Assembly: GCA_019749835.1 (NCBI GenBank)
Contig: JAIEPJ010000020.1
Location: 26,412-90,411, forward strand
Length of the DNA stretch: 64,000 nt
DNA from: Phreatobacter sp.
Lineage (GTDB): Bacteria; Pseudomonadota; Alphaproteobacteria; Rhizobiales; Phreatobacteraceae
Reading direction: 5' to 3'
Shown: positions 1-10,142 of the stretch, one piece after another
How the letters are laid out: each line of letters begins with the position of its first letter
Position numbering within the stretch: position 1 is the first letter of the stretch
Made by a program: the position numbers and the translations under genes
The notes under the pieces: generated by a model
Told to the model about the DNA's origin: nothing
The model's input: the letters and a program-made list of their open reading frames with translations, nothing else
Databases searched by the model: none

Positions 1-181
1 AGCGGTGGCGCAACTGATTGGAGATCTTGGCCAACCCCGGCGGCTGGCGGATGTCGGCGTGCGGGAGGACCAGTTCGAACGCATTGCCGAGCTGGCCATG
101 AGCAATCCGTTCGTGAAGGCGAATCCACGTCCGATTACCTCGCCGGCGGATGTGGTGGCGATCCTGCAGTTGGCGGCGTGA
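1..181 (+). CDS. C-terminal fragment of iron-containing alcohol dehydrogenase / maleylacetate reductase-like protein (truncated by window start)
   Basis: Open frame from the window start to TGA at 179-181, reading ...VAQLIGDLGQPRRLADVGVREDQFERIAELAMSNPFVKANPRPITSPADVVAILQLAA; typical Fe-ADH C-terminus. Confidence 0.75.
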   Translation, partial: AVAQLIGDLGQPRRLADVGVREDQFERIAELAMSNPFVKANPRPITSPADVVAILQLAA

Positions 182-657
182 GATCGGCCAGGCCGCATCT
201 GCCTGTCGTTATCGGCAGCGCAAAGCGGAAGCTGCCGGGCCGCTTCCATGGCCAGAAGCGAATGCAAACGCCCGTTTCGGCAGCTGAGAGCACATTACTC
301 CAAGCCAAAGCGAGCGACGCAGGCGACGGCCGGCTCAAATAACTCTCCAACAATGAAGAGCATGCTCGCTTCAAGTCTTTGCCTATGCTTGATTTATTGC
401 GTTCGCTCGCGGAATCAACCATCGGCACCACGGCAAAGCACCACGGGCTGGTTTGGCCCTCGCCATCGGCCGTTATGCGGGTGCCCGTCCCTCTGGCCCA
501 GGTTCGTTCTGTACTGGAGCGGCAGTCTTCGGCGCTATCCAAACCCCGGACTAGATGAATACCGGCCGAAGTCCCACCAGGCATTGGGCCTGGTGTTATC
601 CGTGGTGAGCGCCGCCGACGTTTGAAGACTGGTCGATGTCCACCATCTGCCGGGACA

Positions 658-1569
658 TCACCCCCGAATGGCTCCCAGGAGTGGGCGCAGGTAGTCAACC
701 GATCCAGCCTCGACAACGTCCAGAAAGTCTCTGGCGGCCTGGGACAATGCCCGCTGCCGTGCGGTGACGATCGAAAAACCTGCGTCAATGGCGGGACGGA
801 AAGGCAGGACCACGACACCGCGGTCAACGAAGGCCCGCGCCGTATAGGCTTCGACGAGGGCAATGCCGACCCCTTCGCTGGCGAGTGCGCAGGCGATGGC
901 GGAGAGCGGTGTCTCCACCGTGGAGCGAATGGATATGCCGGCCAGGGCCACCTCGATGATGTGCCGCTGGTAGCTGCCCCGCCCCAACAGGATGACATCT
1001 TCCCCCGCCAGATCGGGAGCGCGGATCTCAGCCAGTTGGGCGAGGCGGCGGTCCGCGGGGACGACGGCGACGATCGGGGCCATCATCGGCGCCATGGTCA
1101 AAGAGGAGCGTTCGGCCGGCACGGCCACGAAGCCGAAGTCGAACTGGCCTCCTGCGACACGGTCGAGGACCAGATGCGAGGGAATACCGTCGATCTGCAC
1201 CGCGAGGCCCGGGCGTGTCGCACGGAAGCGGGCCATCAGGAACGGCAGAAATCCGAGGGCCAGCGCCGGCAGGGCAGCAACCCGCAGCGATCCTGCTCTT
1301 GCCGACCTCAGATCCGCGGCGAAGGCCTTCACATGTTCGAGGCCGAGATAGGACCGTTCGACCTCGGCGAGAAGGGCGACCGCCTCCGGGGTCGGGCTCA
1401 ACTGGTTCCCCCTGCGCTCAAACAGACGGATCTTCAGATTGTATTCGAGATCGCGGATCAGGCGGCTGACGGCCGGCTGGGTGACACGGAGCACTTCAGC
1501 CCCGGCCGTCATGCCACCGGTCATCATGACAGCGCGGAAAGCTTCCAACTGACGATCGAGCACAATCAA
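658..1569 (-). CDS. LysR family transcriptional regulator
   Basis: 303 aa; N-terminal LTTR HTH (LEAFRAVMMTGGMTAGAEVLRVTQPAVSRLIRDLE) and substrate-binding domain; divergent from ABC operon. Confidence 0.93.
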   Translation of the reverse strand: MIVLDRQLEAFRAVMMTGGMTAGAEVLRVTQPAVSRLIRDLEYNLKIRLFERRGNQLSPTPEAVALLAEVERSYLGLEHVKAFAADLRSARAGSLRVAALPALALGFLPFLMARFRATRPGLAVQIDGIPSHLVLDRVAGGQFDFGFVAVPAERSSLTMAPMMAPIVAVVPADRRLAQLAEIRAPDLAGEDVILLGRGSYQRHIIEVALAGISIRSTVETPLSAIACALASEGVGIALVEAYTARAFVDRGVVVLPFRPAIDAGFSIVTARQRALSQAARDFLDVVEAGSVDYLRPLLGAIRG

Positions 1570-1579
1570 TCTCCATCAC

Positions 1580-1610
1580 ATTCAAACATGCTAGGTCCGG
1601 AATTTTGAAT
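1580..1610. promoter_or_regulatory. candidate LysR operator (inverted repeat ATTCAAA-N17-TTTGAAT)
   Basis: Perfect 7-bp inverted repeat in the AT-rich lysR/ABC divergent intergenic region. Confidence 0.45.
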
Positions 1611-1686
1611 TTGATATTATTGAAGGAATGCAACCACCCTCGCAATCACGAAGGCAAACCCGCCTTCAGGGGTTGAGGAGGGATCC

Positions 1687-2715
1687 ATGCAATCGAGGTT
1701 TCTGCTGGCGCTCGGCGCGACGGCGACGATGCTTCTTTCAGCAGGCGTCGGACATGCCCAGGAAACACTGGTCGTGGCCGGATCGGGGGGGTCGATCGAG
1801 AAGGTTCTGCGCGAGCGGGTCATTGCGCCTTTCGAGCGGGCCCACAATGTCCGCATCGTCTATGTCGCCGGGAACTCCACCGACAACCTGGCCAAGCTCC
1901 AGGCCCAGCGGGACAATCAGGAGATCGATGTCGCGATCATCGACGATGGTCCGATGATGCGGGCCGTGTCTCTCGGATTCTGTGCGCCCCTCGAGGGCGT
2001 CGACCAGTCGAGGCTCCACGATGTCGCCAGGCTGCCGGGCGGCCGTGCCTCGGGCATGGGCCTGATCGCGACAGGCCTGATGTACAATACGAGGGTCTTC
2101 AGGGAGAACGGCTGGGCGGCGCCCACCTCCTGGAACGACCTGATGGATCCCAAGTATCGGGGCCGGGTCGTCATGCCGCCGCTGAACAACGGCTACGGCC
2201 TGCTGACGGTGGTCATGCTCGCGCGGCTGCATGGCGGTGGCGAGAGCAACATCAACCCCGGCTTCGATGTCATGCGCCGGCATGTCGGCCCCAACATCCT
2301 CGCCTATGAGCCCTCACCGGCCAAACATGCCGAACTGTTCCAGACGGGCCAGGCGATCTTCGGCGTCTGGGGCACGGCACGGGTCCAGCCCTTGATCGAT
2401 GCCGGCGTTCCCGTCGAATTCGTCTATCCGAAGGAGGGCTCGCCGGTGGTCATGATGGCGATCTGTCCGGTGGCCAAGCGGCAGATATCCGCCAAGGCCC
2501 ATGCCTTCGTGCAGACGATCCTGTCGGCGGAAACGCAATCGCTCCTCGCCAATGAGGCAGGCCTTGCGCCGGTCAACAAGGAAGCGACTGTCGCACGCCC
2601 GGGAATCATGCCGGTGGGAGAACTGGCGTCCCGCCTCGTTGCGGCAGACTGGAACATCATCAACCCGGTGCGTGATGACTGGAATCGCCGCTGGGTTCGC
2701 GAGATCGAACGCTGA
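1687..2715 (+). CDS. ABC transporter substrate-binding protein, spermidine/putrescine (PotD) type
   Basis: Signal peptide; ETLVVAGSGGSIEKVLRERVIAPFE..., LAKLQAQRDNQEIDVAIIDDGP; followed by PotA/B/C-type genes. Confidence 0.9.
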   Translation: MQSRFLLALGATATMLLSAGVGHAQETLVVAGSGGSIEKVLRERVIAPFERAHNVRIVYVAGNSTDNLAKLQAQRDNQEIDVAIIDDGPMMRAVSLGFCAPLEGVDQSRLHDVARLPGGRASGMGLIATGLMYNTRVFRENGWAAPTSWNDLMDPKYRGRVVMPPLNNGYGLLTVVMLARLHGGGESNINPGFDVMRRHVGPNILAYEPSPAKHAELFQTGQAIFGVWGTARVQPLIDAGVPVEFVYPKEGSPVVMMAICPVAKRQISAKAHAFVQTILSAETQSLLANEAGLAPVNKEATVARPGIMPVGELASRLVAADWNIINPVRDDWNRRWVREIER

Positions 2716-2799
2716 GCTTCACCCGGGGCCCGGCCTTGGCCGGGAGCCCCACCCGCAAAGGCAGGGCGCGCATCGGCGCGCCCCACTGACCTGGAGGGC

Positions 2800-3831
2800 G
2801 TGATGCCCTATCTCGCGCTCGAAAACATCCGGAAAGCCTATGGTCCCGCCGTCGCGGTCGATCGTCTCGACCTCGGTGTCGAGAAGGGCGAGTTCATTTC
2901 GCTGCTCGGTCCTTCGGGCTGCGGCAAGACCACGACGCTGCAGATGATCGCGGGCTTCGTCGAGCCGACCCAAGGCGCGATCGCCCTCGACGGGATCGAT
3001 CTGTCGCGGCTTGCGCCTGAGAAGCGAGGCCTCGGCATCGTCTTCCAGAGCTATGCGCTGTTCCCGCACATGACGGTGGCTGCCAATGTCGCTTTCGGCT
3101 TGGAAATGCGCAGGGTCGGCAAAGCCGAGATCCGGCAGCGGGTGGAACAGGCCCTGGCGATGGTCGGCCTGGCCGACAAGGGGGGCCGCTATCCCCGCCA
3201 GATGTCGGGCGGCCAGCAGCAGCGTGTCGCACTGGCACGGGCACTGGTCATCCGGCCCGCGATCCTCTTGCTCGACGAGCCGCTCTCCAACCTCGATGCC
3301 AAGCTGCGAGAGGAAATGCAGCTGGAGCTGCGGCAGATCCAGCGGCAGTCCGGCACCACGACGGTTCTCGTTACTCACGATCAGCAGGAGGCCCTCGCCC
3401 TGTCCGACCGGATCGTGGTGATGAATCAGGGCAGGGTCGAGCAGATCGGCTCGCCATTCGACGTCTACGAACGCCCAGGCTCGGCCTTCGTCGCGACCTT
3501 CCTCGGCAGGACCAACACGTTCAGCGCCGAGCCGACCTCACGGGGGCTTGCGGTCGCAGGCCATGTCATGATGCCGGGTGAGCGGCCGGCGACCATCTCC
3601 ATCCGGCCGGAAAAGGTCGATTTCACGACGGATGGCGACGGTTTGCCTGGGCGGGTGCTGACCCGGGTCTTCCAGGGCAACCATTGGCTGCTCCACGTGG
3701 AGACGCCGGATGGCCTGTGCCTGGTCATCCGGCCGAACGACGGACGTCCTGTACCGGGCGAAGGCGAGACGGTCGTCCTCGCGTTCCGCGCCCGCGACGC
3801 CTCGCTGTCCTTGGCTGGATCCACCCCATGA
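2800..3831 (+). CDS. ABC transporter ATP-binding protein (PotA type)
   Basis: Walker [10 protein letters not shown], signature [15 protein letters not shown], Walker [17 protein letters not shown]-like C-terminus. Confidence 0.95.
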   Translation: MMPYLALENIRKAYGPAVAVDRLDLGVEKGEFISLLGPSGCGKTTTLQMIAGFVEPTQGAIALDGIDLSRLAPEKRGLGIVFQSYALFPHMTVAANVAFGLEMRRVGKAEIRQRVEQALAMVGLADKGGRYPRQMSGGQQQRVALARALVIRPAILLLDEPLSNLDAKLREEMQLELRQIQRQSGTTTVLVTHDQQEALALSDRIVVMNQGRVEQIGSPFDVYERPGSAFVATFLGRTNTFSAEPTSRGLAVAGHVMMPGERPATISIRPEKVDFTTDGDGLPGRVLTRVFQGNHWLLHVETPDGLCLVIRPNDGRPVPGEGETVVLAFRARDASLSLAGSTP

Positions 3832-4688
3832 ACGCCCAAGAACACCAAGGCTGGCTCCTGGTCGCCCCCGCGACCCTGCTCTTCGTCGGCATCGTGGCGA
3901 CGCCTCTCGCCATGACGCTGCTGCTGTCCTTCAACGGCTGGAGCAGCACCCAAGGCATCGTCCCGACCCTGACGGTCCAGAACTATGCCGAGATCCTGTC
4001 CGACAGTTTCTTCGCGGAGATCTTTCTCAGGACGCTGCGTATCGCCCTCTGGGTGACGCTCATCTGCGTGCTCATCGGTGCGCCCGAGGCCTACATCCTG
4101 CGCCGGATGCGGGAGCCGTGGCGCTCGTCCTTCATCCTCGTCGTCATCGGCCCCCTGCTGGTGTCGGTGGTCGCCAGGACGCTCGGCTGGGCGCTGCTCC
4201 TGGGCGGCAACGGTCTCATTCCGCTGGCGCTTCACCGGCTGGGCCTGACGTCCAGTCCAGTCTCGCTGATGTTCACCGAGACCGGTGTCGTCATCGCGCT
4301 GGTCCATGTTCTCGTGCCCTTCATGGTTCTCTCCGTCTGGGCCTCCCTCGCTCGGATGGATCCGGCAACCGAACGTGCCGCGCAGTCGCTGGGTGCCTCG
4401 CAGATCACGATTTTCCTGCGCATCGTGCTGCCGCAGGCCATGCCTGGCATCCTGTCAGGCGGCATCATCGTCTTCTCGCTCGCGGCAAGCGCCTTCGCGA
4501 CCCCGGCGATCATCGGGGGAAGGCGGCTCAAGGTGGCATCGACCCTCGCCTACGACGAATTTCTCAATACGCTGAACTGGCCCCTCGGCGCGGCCATCGC
4601 CGTTCTCCTTCTGGTGGGTATCGTCGCCATCGTCGTGGGCTGGAACCGGTTTATCGAACGGCGTTATTCCCAGGTCTTCGCGTCATGA
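3828..4688 (+). CDS. ABC transporter permease (PotB type)
   Basis: Starts at ATG overlapping the upstream stop (ATGA); hydrophobic, EAA loop region AAQSLGASQITIFLRIVLPQAMPGI. Confidence 0.92.
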   Translation: MNAQEHQGWLLVAPATLLFVGIVATPLAMTLLLSFNGWSSTQGIVPTLTVQNYAEILSDSFFAEIFLRTLRIALWVTLICVLIGAPEAYILRRMREPWRSSFILVVIGPLLVSVVARTLGWALLLGGNGLIPLALHRLGLTSSPVSLMFTETGVVIALVHVLVPFMVLSVWASLARMDPATERAAQSLGASQITIFLRIVLPQAMPGILSGGIIVFSLAASAFATPAIIGGRRLKVASTLAYDEFLNTLNWPLGAAIAVLLLVGIVAIVVGWNRFIERRYSQVFAS

Positions 4689-5482
4689 GGAACGGTCCCC
4701 TCGCCGTCGTTTTCCACGCCGTCTTCGTGGTCTTTCTGCTGGCGCCGATGGTTCTGGTCTGCCTGGTGGCTTTCACGCCGGAGGGCTTTCTATCGATCCC
4801 GACCACCCGCTTTTCCCTGCGCTGGTTCGAACGCGTCGCACAATATCCGGACTTCATCGCAGCCTTCCGCACCAGCCTGTTCGTGGCAACAGCCGCCTCC
4901 CTGATCGCTGTCCTGTTCGCCGTGCCGGCCGCGCTGGCGATCGCCCGTTACCGGTTCACCGGGCGCGAGGCGCTGAACGCCTTCTTCATGGCGCCGCTGA
5001 TGATCCCGCACCTGGTGCTCGGCATCGCCTTCCTCAGGTTCTATTCGCTGCTGGGGATTTCCGGCACGATGGCGGGACTGATCATCGGCCATGTGGTGGT
5101 GGTGTTTCCCTTCGCGATGCGCATGGTGCTCGCTGCCGCGACGGGTATGGACAAGCGCATCGAGGACGCAGCAACCGCCCTTGGCGCGGACAGGATCACC
5201 ACCTACCGGCGGATCGTCATCCCGCTGATCATTCCGGGTATGGCCAGTGGCTTTGCCCTCGCCTTCATCCAGAGTTTCGACGAGGTCACGATGACCGTCT
5301 TCATCGCCTCCGCCACCACCACCACGCTACCCGTCCGCATGTTCACCTATATCCAGGACTCCATCGACCCGCTGATTTGCGCCGTGTCGGCTCTGCTGAT
5401 CCTCTTCACAGTGCTGGCCATGCTTGTGATCGACCGGTTTTACGGACTCCAGCGGCTGTTCATCGGCGAGGACAAGTCATGA
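4685..5482 (+). CDS. ABC transporter permease (PotC type)
   Basis: ATGA overlap with upstream gene; DAATALGADRITTYRRIVIPLIIPGMASG EAA loop. Confidence 0.92.
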   Translation: MRNGPLAVVFHAVFVVFLLAPMVLVCLVAFTPEGFLSIPTTRFSLRWFERVAQYPDFIAAFRTSLFVATAASLIAVLFAVPAALAIARYRFTGREALNAFFMAPLMIPHLVLGIAFLRFYSLLGISGTMAGLIIGHVVVVFPFAMRMVLAAATGMDKRIEDAATALGADRITTYRRIVIPLIIPGMASGFALAFIQSFDEVTMTVFIASATTTTLPVRMFTYIQDSIDPLICAVSALLILFTVLAMLVIDRFYGLQRLFIGEDKS

Positions 5483-6618
5483 GCCCGGCGCCTGAGCGAT
5501 CGGGCAACGATTGCGACGTCGCGGTGATCGGTGGGGGCGTCGTCGGCCTGTCGCTCGCCTATGGGCTGGCGAAAACCGGCCTGGCCGTCACGATCCTCGA
5601 CGAGGGCGACATCGCGCACCGGGCCTCCCGTGGCAATTTCGGTCTCGTCTGGGTCCAGGGAAAGGGCCTCGACAACCCGGACTACGCCCGCTGGAGCCTT
5701 GCTTCCGCACGAGCATGGCCATTCTTCGCTGCCGAGATCGAGGCCGTCACCGATACGGCGCTGTCGTACGAGCAACGGGGCGGGCTCATGGCCTCGCTGA
5801 CCGAGGACGATCTCGACACGCGCTGCAATGACCTGCGGCGCCTGCACAATCGCGGGCGGGATTGCGCGGATTTCGAGCGCCTTGATGCAGGCGGGATGAA
5901 GCGCCTCTTGCCGGCCATCGGCCCTGATGTCGTCGGAGGCACCTTTTGTCCGCATGACGGCCACGTCAATGCCCTCCGGCTCTTCAACGCGCTCCATGCC
6001 GCCGCTGCGAGCCTTGGCGCGATCTACCGCCCGAACGCGACCGTCGAGGCGATCGATCGTCTCCCGGACGGGTTCAGCATCACCGGCGCAGCCGGCGAGA
6101 TACGGGCCGGAAAGGTCGTGCTGGCCGCCGGGCTCGGCAATGCCCGCCTCGGCCCGATGGTGGGGATCCACGCCCCCGTCCGGCCGCAGCGGGGGCAAAT
6201 CCTCGTCACCGAAAAGCTCGCGCACTTTCTGGACTACCCGCTCGGCACCATCCGGCAGACGGATGAGGGGGGTGTCATGATCGGCGACAGCAAGGAGGAG
6301 GTCGGCTTCGACAACGGCACCCGGCACGACGTTCTGGCCGGCATTGCCGCCAAAGCGATCCGCATTTTTCCGCTTCTGGCTCAGGCCCAGGTGGTGCGGA
6401 GCTGGGGGGCGCTGCGGGTCATGACCCCGGACGGCTATCCCATCTATGAGCGCTCGGTCACCCATCCTGGCGCCTATCTCGTCACCTGCCACAGCGGCGT
6501 GACGCTGGCAGCCGTCCATGCCTCGCATGTCGCCGGCATGATCGCCTCGGGTGACTGGTTGCCTGACCTCACACCCTTCGCTGCGGGGAGGTTCGCCGAT
6601 GTTCCGTCGCCTGGTTGA
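5479..6618 (+). CDS. FAD-dependent oxidoreductase, DAO family (cassette A)
   Basis: CDVAVIGGGVVGLSLAYGLAKTGLAVTILDEG Rossmann motif; starts at ATGA overlap with permease. Confidence 0.92.
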   Translation: MSPAPERSGNDCDVAVIGGGVVGLSLAYGLAKTGLAVTILDEGDIAHRASRGNFGLVWVQGKGLDNPDYARWSLASARAWPFFAAEIEAVTDTALSYEQRGGLMASLTEDDLDTRCNDLRRLHNRGRDCADFERLDAGGMKRLLPAIGPDVVGGTFCPHDGHVNALRLFNALHAAAASLGAIYRPNATVEAIDRLPDGFSITGAAGEIRAGKVVLAAGLGNARLGPMVGIHAPVRPQRGQILVTEKLAHFLDYPLGTIRQTDEGGVMIGDSKEEVGFDNGTRHDVLAGIAAKAIRIFPLLAQAQVVRSWGALRVMTPDGYPIYERSVTHPGAYLVTCHSGVTLAAVHASHVAGMIASGDWLPDLTPFAAGRFADVPSPG

Positions 6619-6904
6619 GCCTGCTGGCCATGTCACGGTGACGATCGACGGGCGACCATTCAGCGTCGCGGCCGGCGAGACGCTGTCGACAGCACTGCTT
6701 CTCGCCGGCTTTGCGGGATTGCGTCGCTCGGCGCGCCTCGGTCGGGAGCGCGGCCCGTTCTGCGGCATGGGCGTCTGCTTCGATTGTCTGGTCACCATCG
6801 ATGGCGCAGCGAACCGCCAGGCCTGCCTGGTCCGTGTCAGGGACGGCATGGCGGTCCAGACCGGCACACGCCTGCCGGCTCTCGCGGACACGGTCCCGGA
6901 ATGA
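6599..6904 (+). CDS. (2Fe-2S)-binding protein, small subunit of trimeric dehydrogenase (cassette A)
   Basis: Ferredoxin-fold Cys motif GPFCGMGVCFDCLVTIDGAANRQAC; overlaps neighbours. Confidence 0.9.
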   Translation: MFRRLVEPAGHVTVTIDGRPFSVAAGETLSTALLLAGFAGLRRSARLGRERGPFCGMGVCFDCLVTIDGAANRQACLVRVRDGMAVQTGTRLPALADTVPE

Positions 6905-8340
6905 GCATGACGCGTCTTGACCTGGTGATCGTCGGCGCCGGCCCTGCCGGACTGCGCGCAGCCGTGGAGGCGGCGACCGGCGGGCTGTCGGTGATGCTGG
7001 TGGACGAGGGCCGGGAACCGGGCGGCCAGATCTATCGCGGATCCGAGAGCGGTGCCTTCGCCGGAACGGCAAAGCTCGGCTCAGACTATGCCGCGGGTGC
7101 AGTCCTCGCGGCAGCGTTCCGCGCTTCCGGGGTGGAGGCGCTCTTCGGCGCGACCGTCATCCAGATCGAGCGGGAGGCGGATGGCTCGTTCTCCGTCAGT
7201 GTCGCAACCGGCCATGACAAGGCGGTCGTCGTCAGGGCGAGGGCGGTCATCGCGGCAACGGGAGCCCAGGAGCGACCGTTCCCCATCGACGGCTGGACAC
7301 TGCCGGGAGTCATGACCGCAGGAGCCGCCCAGACCATGCTGAAGGCCGACGGGGTTGTGCCGGACGGGCCGGTGGTGCTCGCCGGCACCGGTCCCCTGCT
7401 CTACCTGCTGGCAGCGCAATATGGCGCACTGGGCGTTGCCATCGACACGCTCCTGGATACTGCAGGCCCCGGGAACTGGCGACGGGCTTTGCCGCATGTC
7501 GCCGGCTTCCTGACCAGCCGCTACGCCTTCAAGGGGCTCGGCCTCCTCGGCAAGGCGCTTGCGGCGACGCGCATCATTCGCGGCGTGGAGGCAGTCTCCG
7601 CGATCGGGGACACGCGCCTGTCGGCTGTCACCTACCGCAAGGGCGCCACGGAAAGAACGATTCCCGCGCATGTTCTGCTTCTGCACCATGGCGTGGTCCC
7701 GCAGATCAATCTGACATGGTCCGCCGGCGCCCAGCACCGCTGGAACGCGGCGCGGCTGGCTTTCGAGCCCGTCCGTGACGCGAGCGGCCAGACCGATGTG
7801 CCCGGTCTGTTCATTGCCGGCGATTCCGGCGGGATCGGTGGCGCACAGGCCGCCGAGGCCGAAGGGGCGCTCGCGGCGTTCGGCGTCTTGCGCATGCTGC
7901 GGGGAACAGCGGGAGATGACGATCGGATAGAACGGCAATGGCGACGCCGTCTCGCCGTCAGCTTGCGCGGCCGCGCCTTCCTCGACGCGCTCTATGCACC
8001 GCGACAGTCGCATCTCTGCCCGCCCGACGAGGTGATCGTCTGTCGTTGCGAGGAGGTGACGGCGGGGGACATCCGCAAGGCTGTTCGCCGCGGGGCAATG
8101 GGGCCGAACCAGGTCAAGGCCTTCACGCGGGCTGGCATGGGGCCATGCCAGTCGCGGATGTGCGGACTGACCACGGTCGCGATCATCGCCGAGGAAACGG
8201 GACTGTCGCCGGGCGACATCGGACACATGCGCCTTCGCGCGCCGGTCAAGCCGGTGACCGTGGCGCAAATCGCGTCCTTGTCGGAAGCTGATGAGCGTCG
8301 CCCAACAGAATCGCCTTCAGCTACTCGTCCATGCAAGTAA
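6901..8340 (+). CDS. FAD/NAD(P)-binding oxidoreductase with BFD-like [2Fe-2S] domain (HcnB/opine-oxidase alpha-like; cassette A)
   Basis: DLVIVGAGPAGLRAAVEAA; Cys motif VCRCEEVTAGDIRKAVRRGAMGPNQVKAFTRAGMGPCQSRMCG; unusual C-terminal tail. Confidence 0.9.
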   Translation: MSMTRLDLVIVGAGPAGLRAAVEAATGGLSVMLVDEGREPGGQIYRGSESGAFAGTAKLGSDYAAGAVLAAAFRASGVEALFGATVIQIEREADGSFSVSVATGHDKAVVVRARAVIAATGAQERPFPIDGWTLPGVMTAGAAQTMLKADGVVPDGPVVLAGTGPLLYLLAAQYGALGVAIDTLLDTAGPGNWRRALPHVAGFLTSRYAFKGLGLLGKALAATRIIRGVEAVSAIGDTRLSAVTYRKGATERTIPAHVLLLHHGVVPQINLTWSAGAQHRWNAARLAFEPVRDASGQTDVPGLFIAGDSGGIGGAQAAEAEGALAAFGVLRMLRGTAGDDDRIERQWRRRLAVSLRGRAFLDALYAPRQSHLCPPDEVIVCRCEEVTAGDIRKAVRRGAMGPNQVKAFTRAGMGPCQSRMCGLTTVAIIAEETGLSPGDIGHMRLRAPVKPVTVAQIASLSEADERRPTESPSATRPCK

Positions 8341-8964
8341 ACCACCTTGGGTTGCCTGGACGCAGGGTGGCGAGATCGATAGCCCAATCGTCGGCTCGGC
8401 CCGCGACGCAAAGCAAACTCTCCGGCTGCCGCGTCCAGGACATTGTGGTGGGCTTGAGCAGGCGGCAGACTCACCGAGCGGGCGCGGTAGTCTCAAGATG
8501 CCGGAGCGCGGGAGGTCGCGCGGCGACATCTACAGCATTCCTGAGAAGCAAGCGGCTGACTCCACCTTAAATAATTGATATTTATGTTTTTTCGACCGGA
8601 CCGCCCGCTTCGTCATCGGTGCCGCGGCGAAGCGCCAGGGGATGGTTTAGGCCTCTAAATCGACTGTCATGCGGGTTCCCACCCATCTGACACAGTTTCA
8701 TTGCGCGCTGGAGGGGCCTTTGTGCGGCGCCATTCAGGTCCCGGATTGCAGCAATGTCGGCCGATGCTCCCGCCAGACGTCACTCCTGATCATCGCAGCC
8801 AGCACCTTCTTCGCCATTCGCAGGCAGATCGAGGGCCATTCCTGGCTCCATCATCCCATGGAAAACGACCGAAGCGCCCCCCAGGCCGGACCGTTCTGCG
8901 ACCGTAAATTGACATCATTCCGCATGTGACACAAAGTTATGCCATACGCTTGGAGACGTAGCTC

Positions 8965-9570
8965 GTGCGTGCTGCAGTCCTTGCCGCCATAGCGACCATC
9001 ATCGGCGCGTCTCCCGCTTCGGCCGTTTCCGGCGTGCTCGGTCGCGCATCCAATGCCAGGGCCTGCTTCGAGCGAATCTATGACGCCGCGCATCTGGCTC
9101 GTAACCCGTCCCAGACCGTCAGTCGCATTCGGATTTCGGTGAGCCGGGAGACCATCCCCGGCAGCTTCGGCTCGCCTCCGGCAGATGTCTTGCGTGTGGA
9201 ATTGACCCGCCGGGGCGACGCGCAGACCAGACGCGCCATTGCGTGGTGCGAGCATCCGTTCGGCGGTGAGAGGCTGAATTCGCGCGGGGAGGTTACCAAT
9301 CGCGGCCAGCCGGGTGCGCGCTGTCGCGTGACAGGCGAGAACTATATGAACGCCGAGGAGGGCAATGATGGCGGCAGCGTCGACATCAGGGCCGCCGAAG
9401 GCGGAGTTCTCGCGCGTATCTCGTCGCGGCTGCGGCTGCGCACCGGCGACAGGGTCAGCGTCGACAAGGGCAGCGAATTCAGGCTCGGGCCATCGGATCG
9501 GACGTTCCGGCTCAGTTCCATGCCGGCCTCGGCCTGCGACGATCTCCGGCAGGCCATCCGCGAGGAATGA
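8965..9570 (+). CDS. hypothetical secreted protein
   Basis: Signal peptide-like MRAAVLAAIATIIGASPASAV; no recognised domain. Confidence 0.6.
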   Translation: MRAAVLAAIATIIGASPASAVSGVLGRASNARACFERIYDAAHLARNPSQTVSRIRISVSRETIPGSFGSPPADVLRVELTRRGDAQTRRAIAWCEHPFGGERLNSRGEVTNRGQPGARCRVTGENYMNAEEGNDGGSVDIRAAEGGVLARISSRLRLRTGDRVSVDKGSEFRLGPSDRTFRLSSMPASACDDLRQAIREE

Positions 9571-10142
9571 CCATCATGAGCCATGTCACGACAGCGGCCG
9601 CCCTCGGCATCGCGATCCTGATGGGATTGCCGCCCGCACAGACCGCGAGCGCCGAGCCGCTCACCCCGCCCGAGGCCGTCGCACATCTGCTGTTTTCCAG
9701 CGTCACCACGGCAATGCCCAGAACCGTGAGCCCGGGTCGTGTCACCTATCGCGGCAACACGATCTCCGGGGAACCGGAGCGAACGATCCTCAGCATCTCG
9801 GCGAGCAGGGCGGCCCCTTGCCTGTTCGATGCTTTCTTCATCGAGGCCCCGACGCCGGTGATGGACCCAAAAATCGCCGTGACAACGGCCTATCATGCGA
9901 CGATCGACCTTCGCAGACTTGCGCAGGCGACATTCACCGCGACACCGCAACCTGCGGGAGGCGCGCAGCTTGTCCTGGCGGCAAATGAGATGTTTTGCTC
10001 GCGCAGCATCATTCTCGAGCAGACCCCCAAGCTGACCTACAATGAAAGTTGTCTCGACACGATCGACGACACAATCCAACCCGACGATGTGCCACGCCTG
10101 CGCGCGGCCTTCGAGGCTTTGCGAAGCGCCTGCCAGTGGTGA
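9567..10142 (+). CDS. hypothetical secreted protein
   Basis: Signal peptide-like start overlapping the previous gene's stop (ATGA); no recognised domain. Confidence 0.6.
   Translation: MTIMSHVTTAAALGIAILMGLPPAQTASAEPLTPPEAVAHLLFSSVTTAMPRTVSPGRVTYRGNTISGEPERTILSISASRAAPCLFDAFFIEAPTPVMDPKIAVTTAYHATIDLRRLAQATFTATPQPAGGAQLVLAANEMFCSRSIILEQTPKLTYNESCLDTIDDTIQPDDVPRLRAAFEALRSACQW

Noticed and set aside
575-595. Hairpin CACCAGGC-ATTGG-GCCTGGTG downstream of lysR as a terminator
   Set aside because: Perfect 8-bp stem but no T-tract on either side; could be chance, so not called as an intrinsic terminator.
135-998. 287-aa minus-strand ORF overlapping the lysR 3' end and upstream gap
   Set aside because: Low-complexity Arg/Ser/Pro-rich, no recognisable family, overlaps lysR in a different frame.
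622-1608. 328-aa plus-strand ORF opposite lysR
   Set aside because: Antisense frame of a clear LysR regulator.
8669-8929. 86-aa ORF in the gap after cassette A as a real gene
   Set aside because: No recognisable domain, overlapped by another frame, no convincing RBS; more likely noncoding or decayed.
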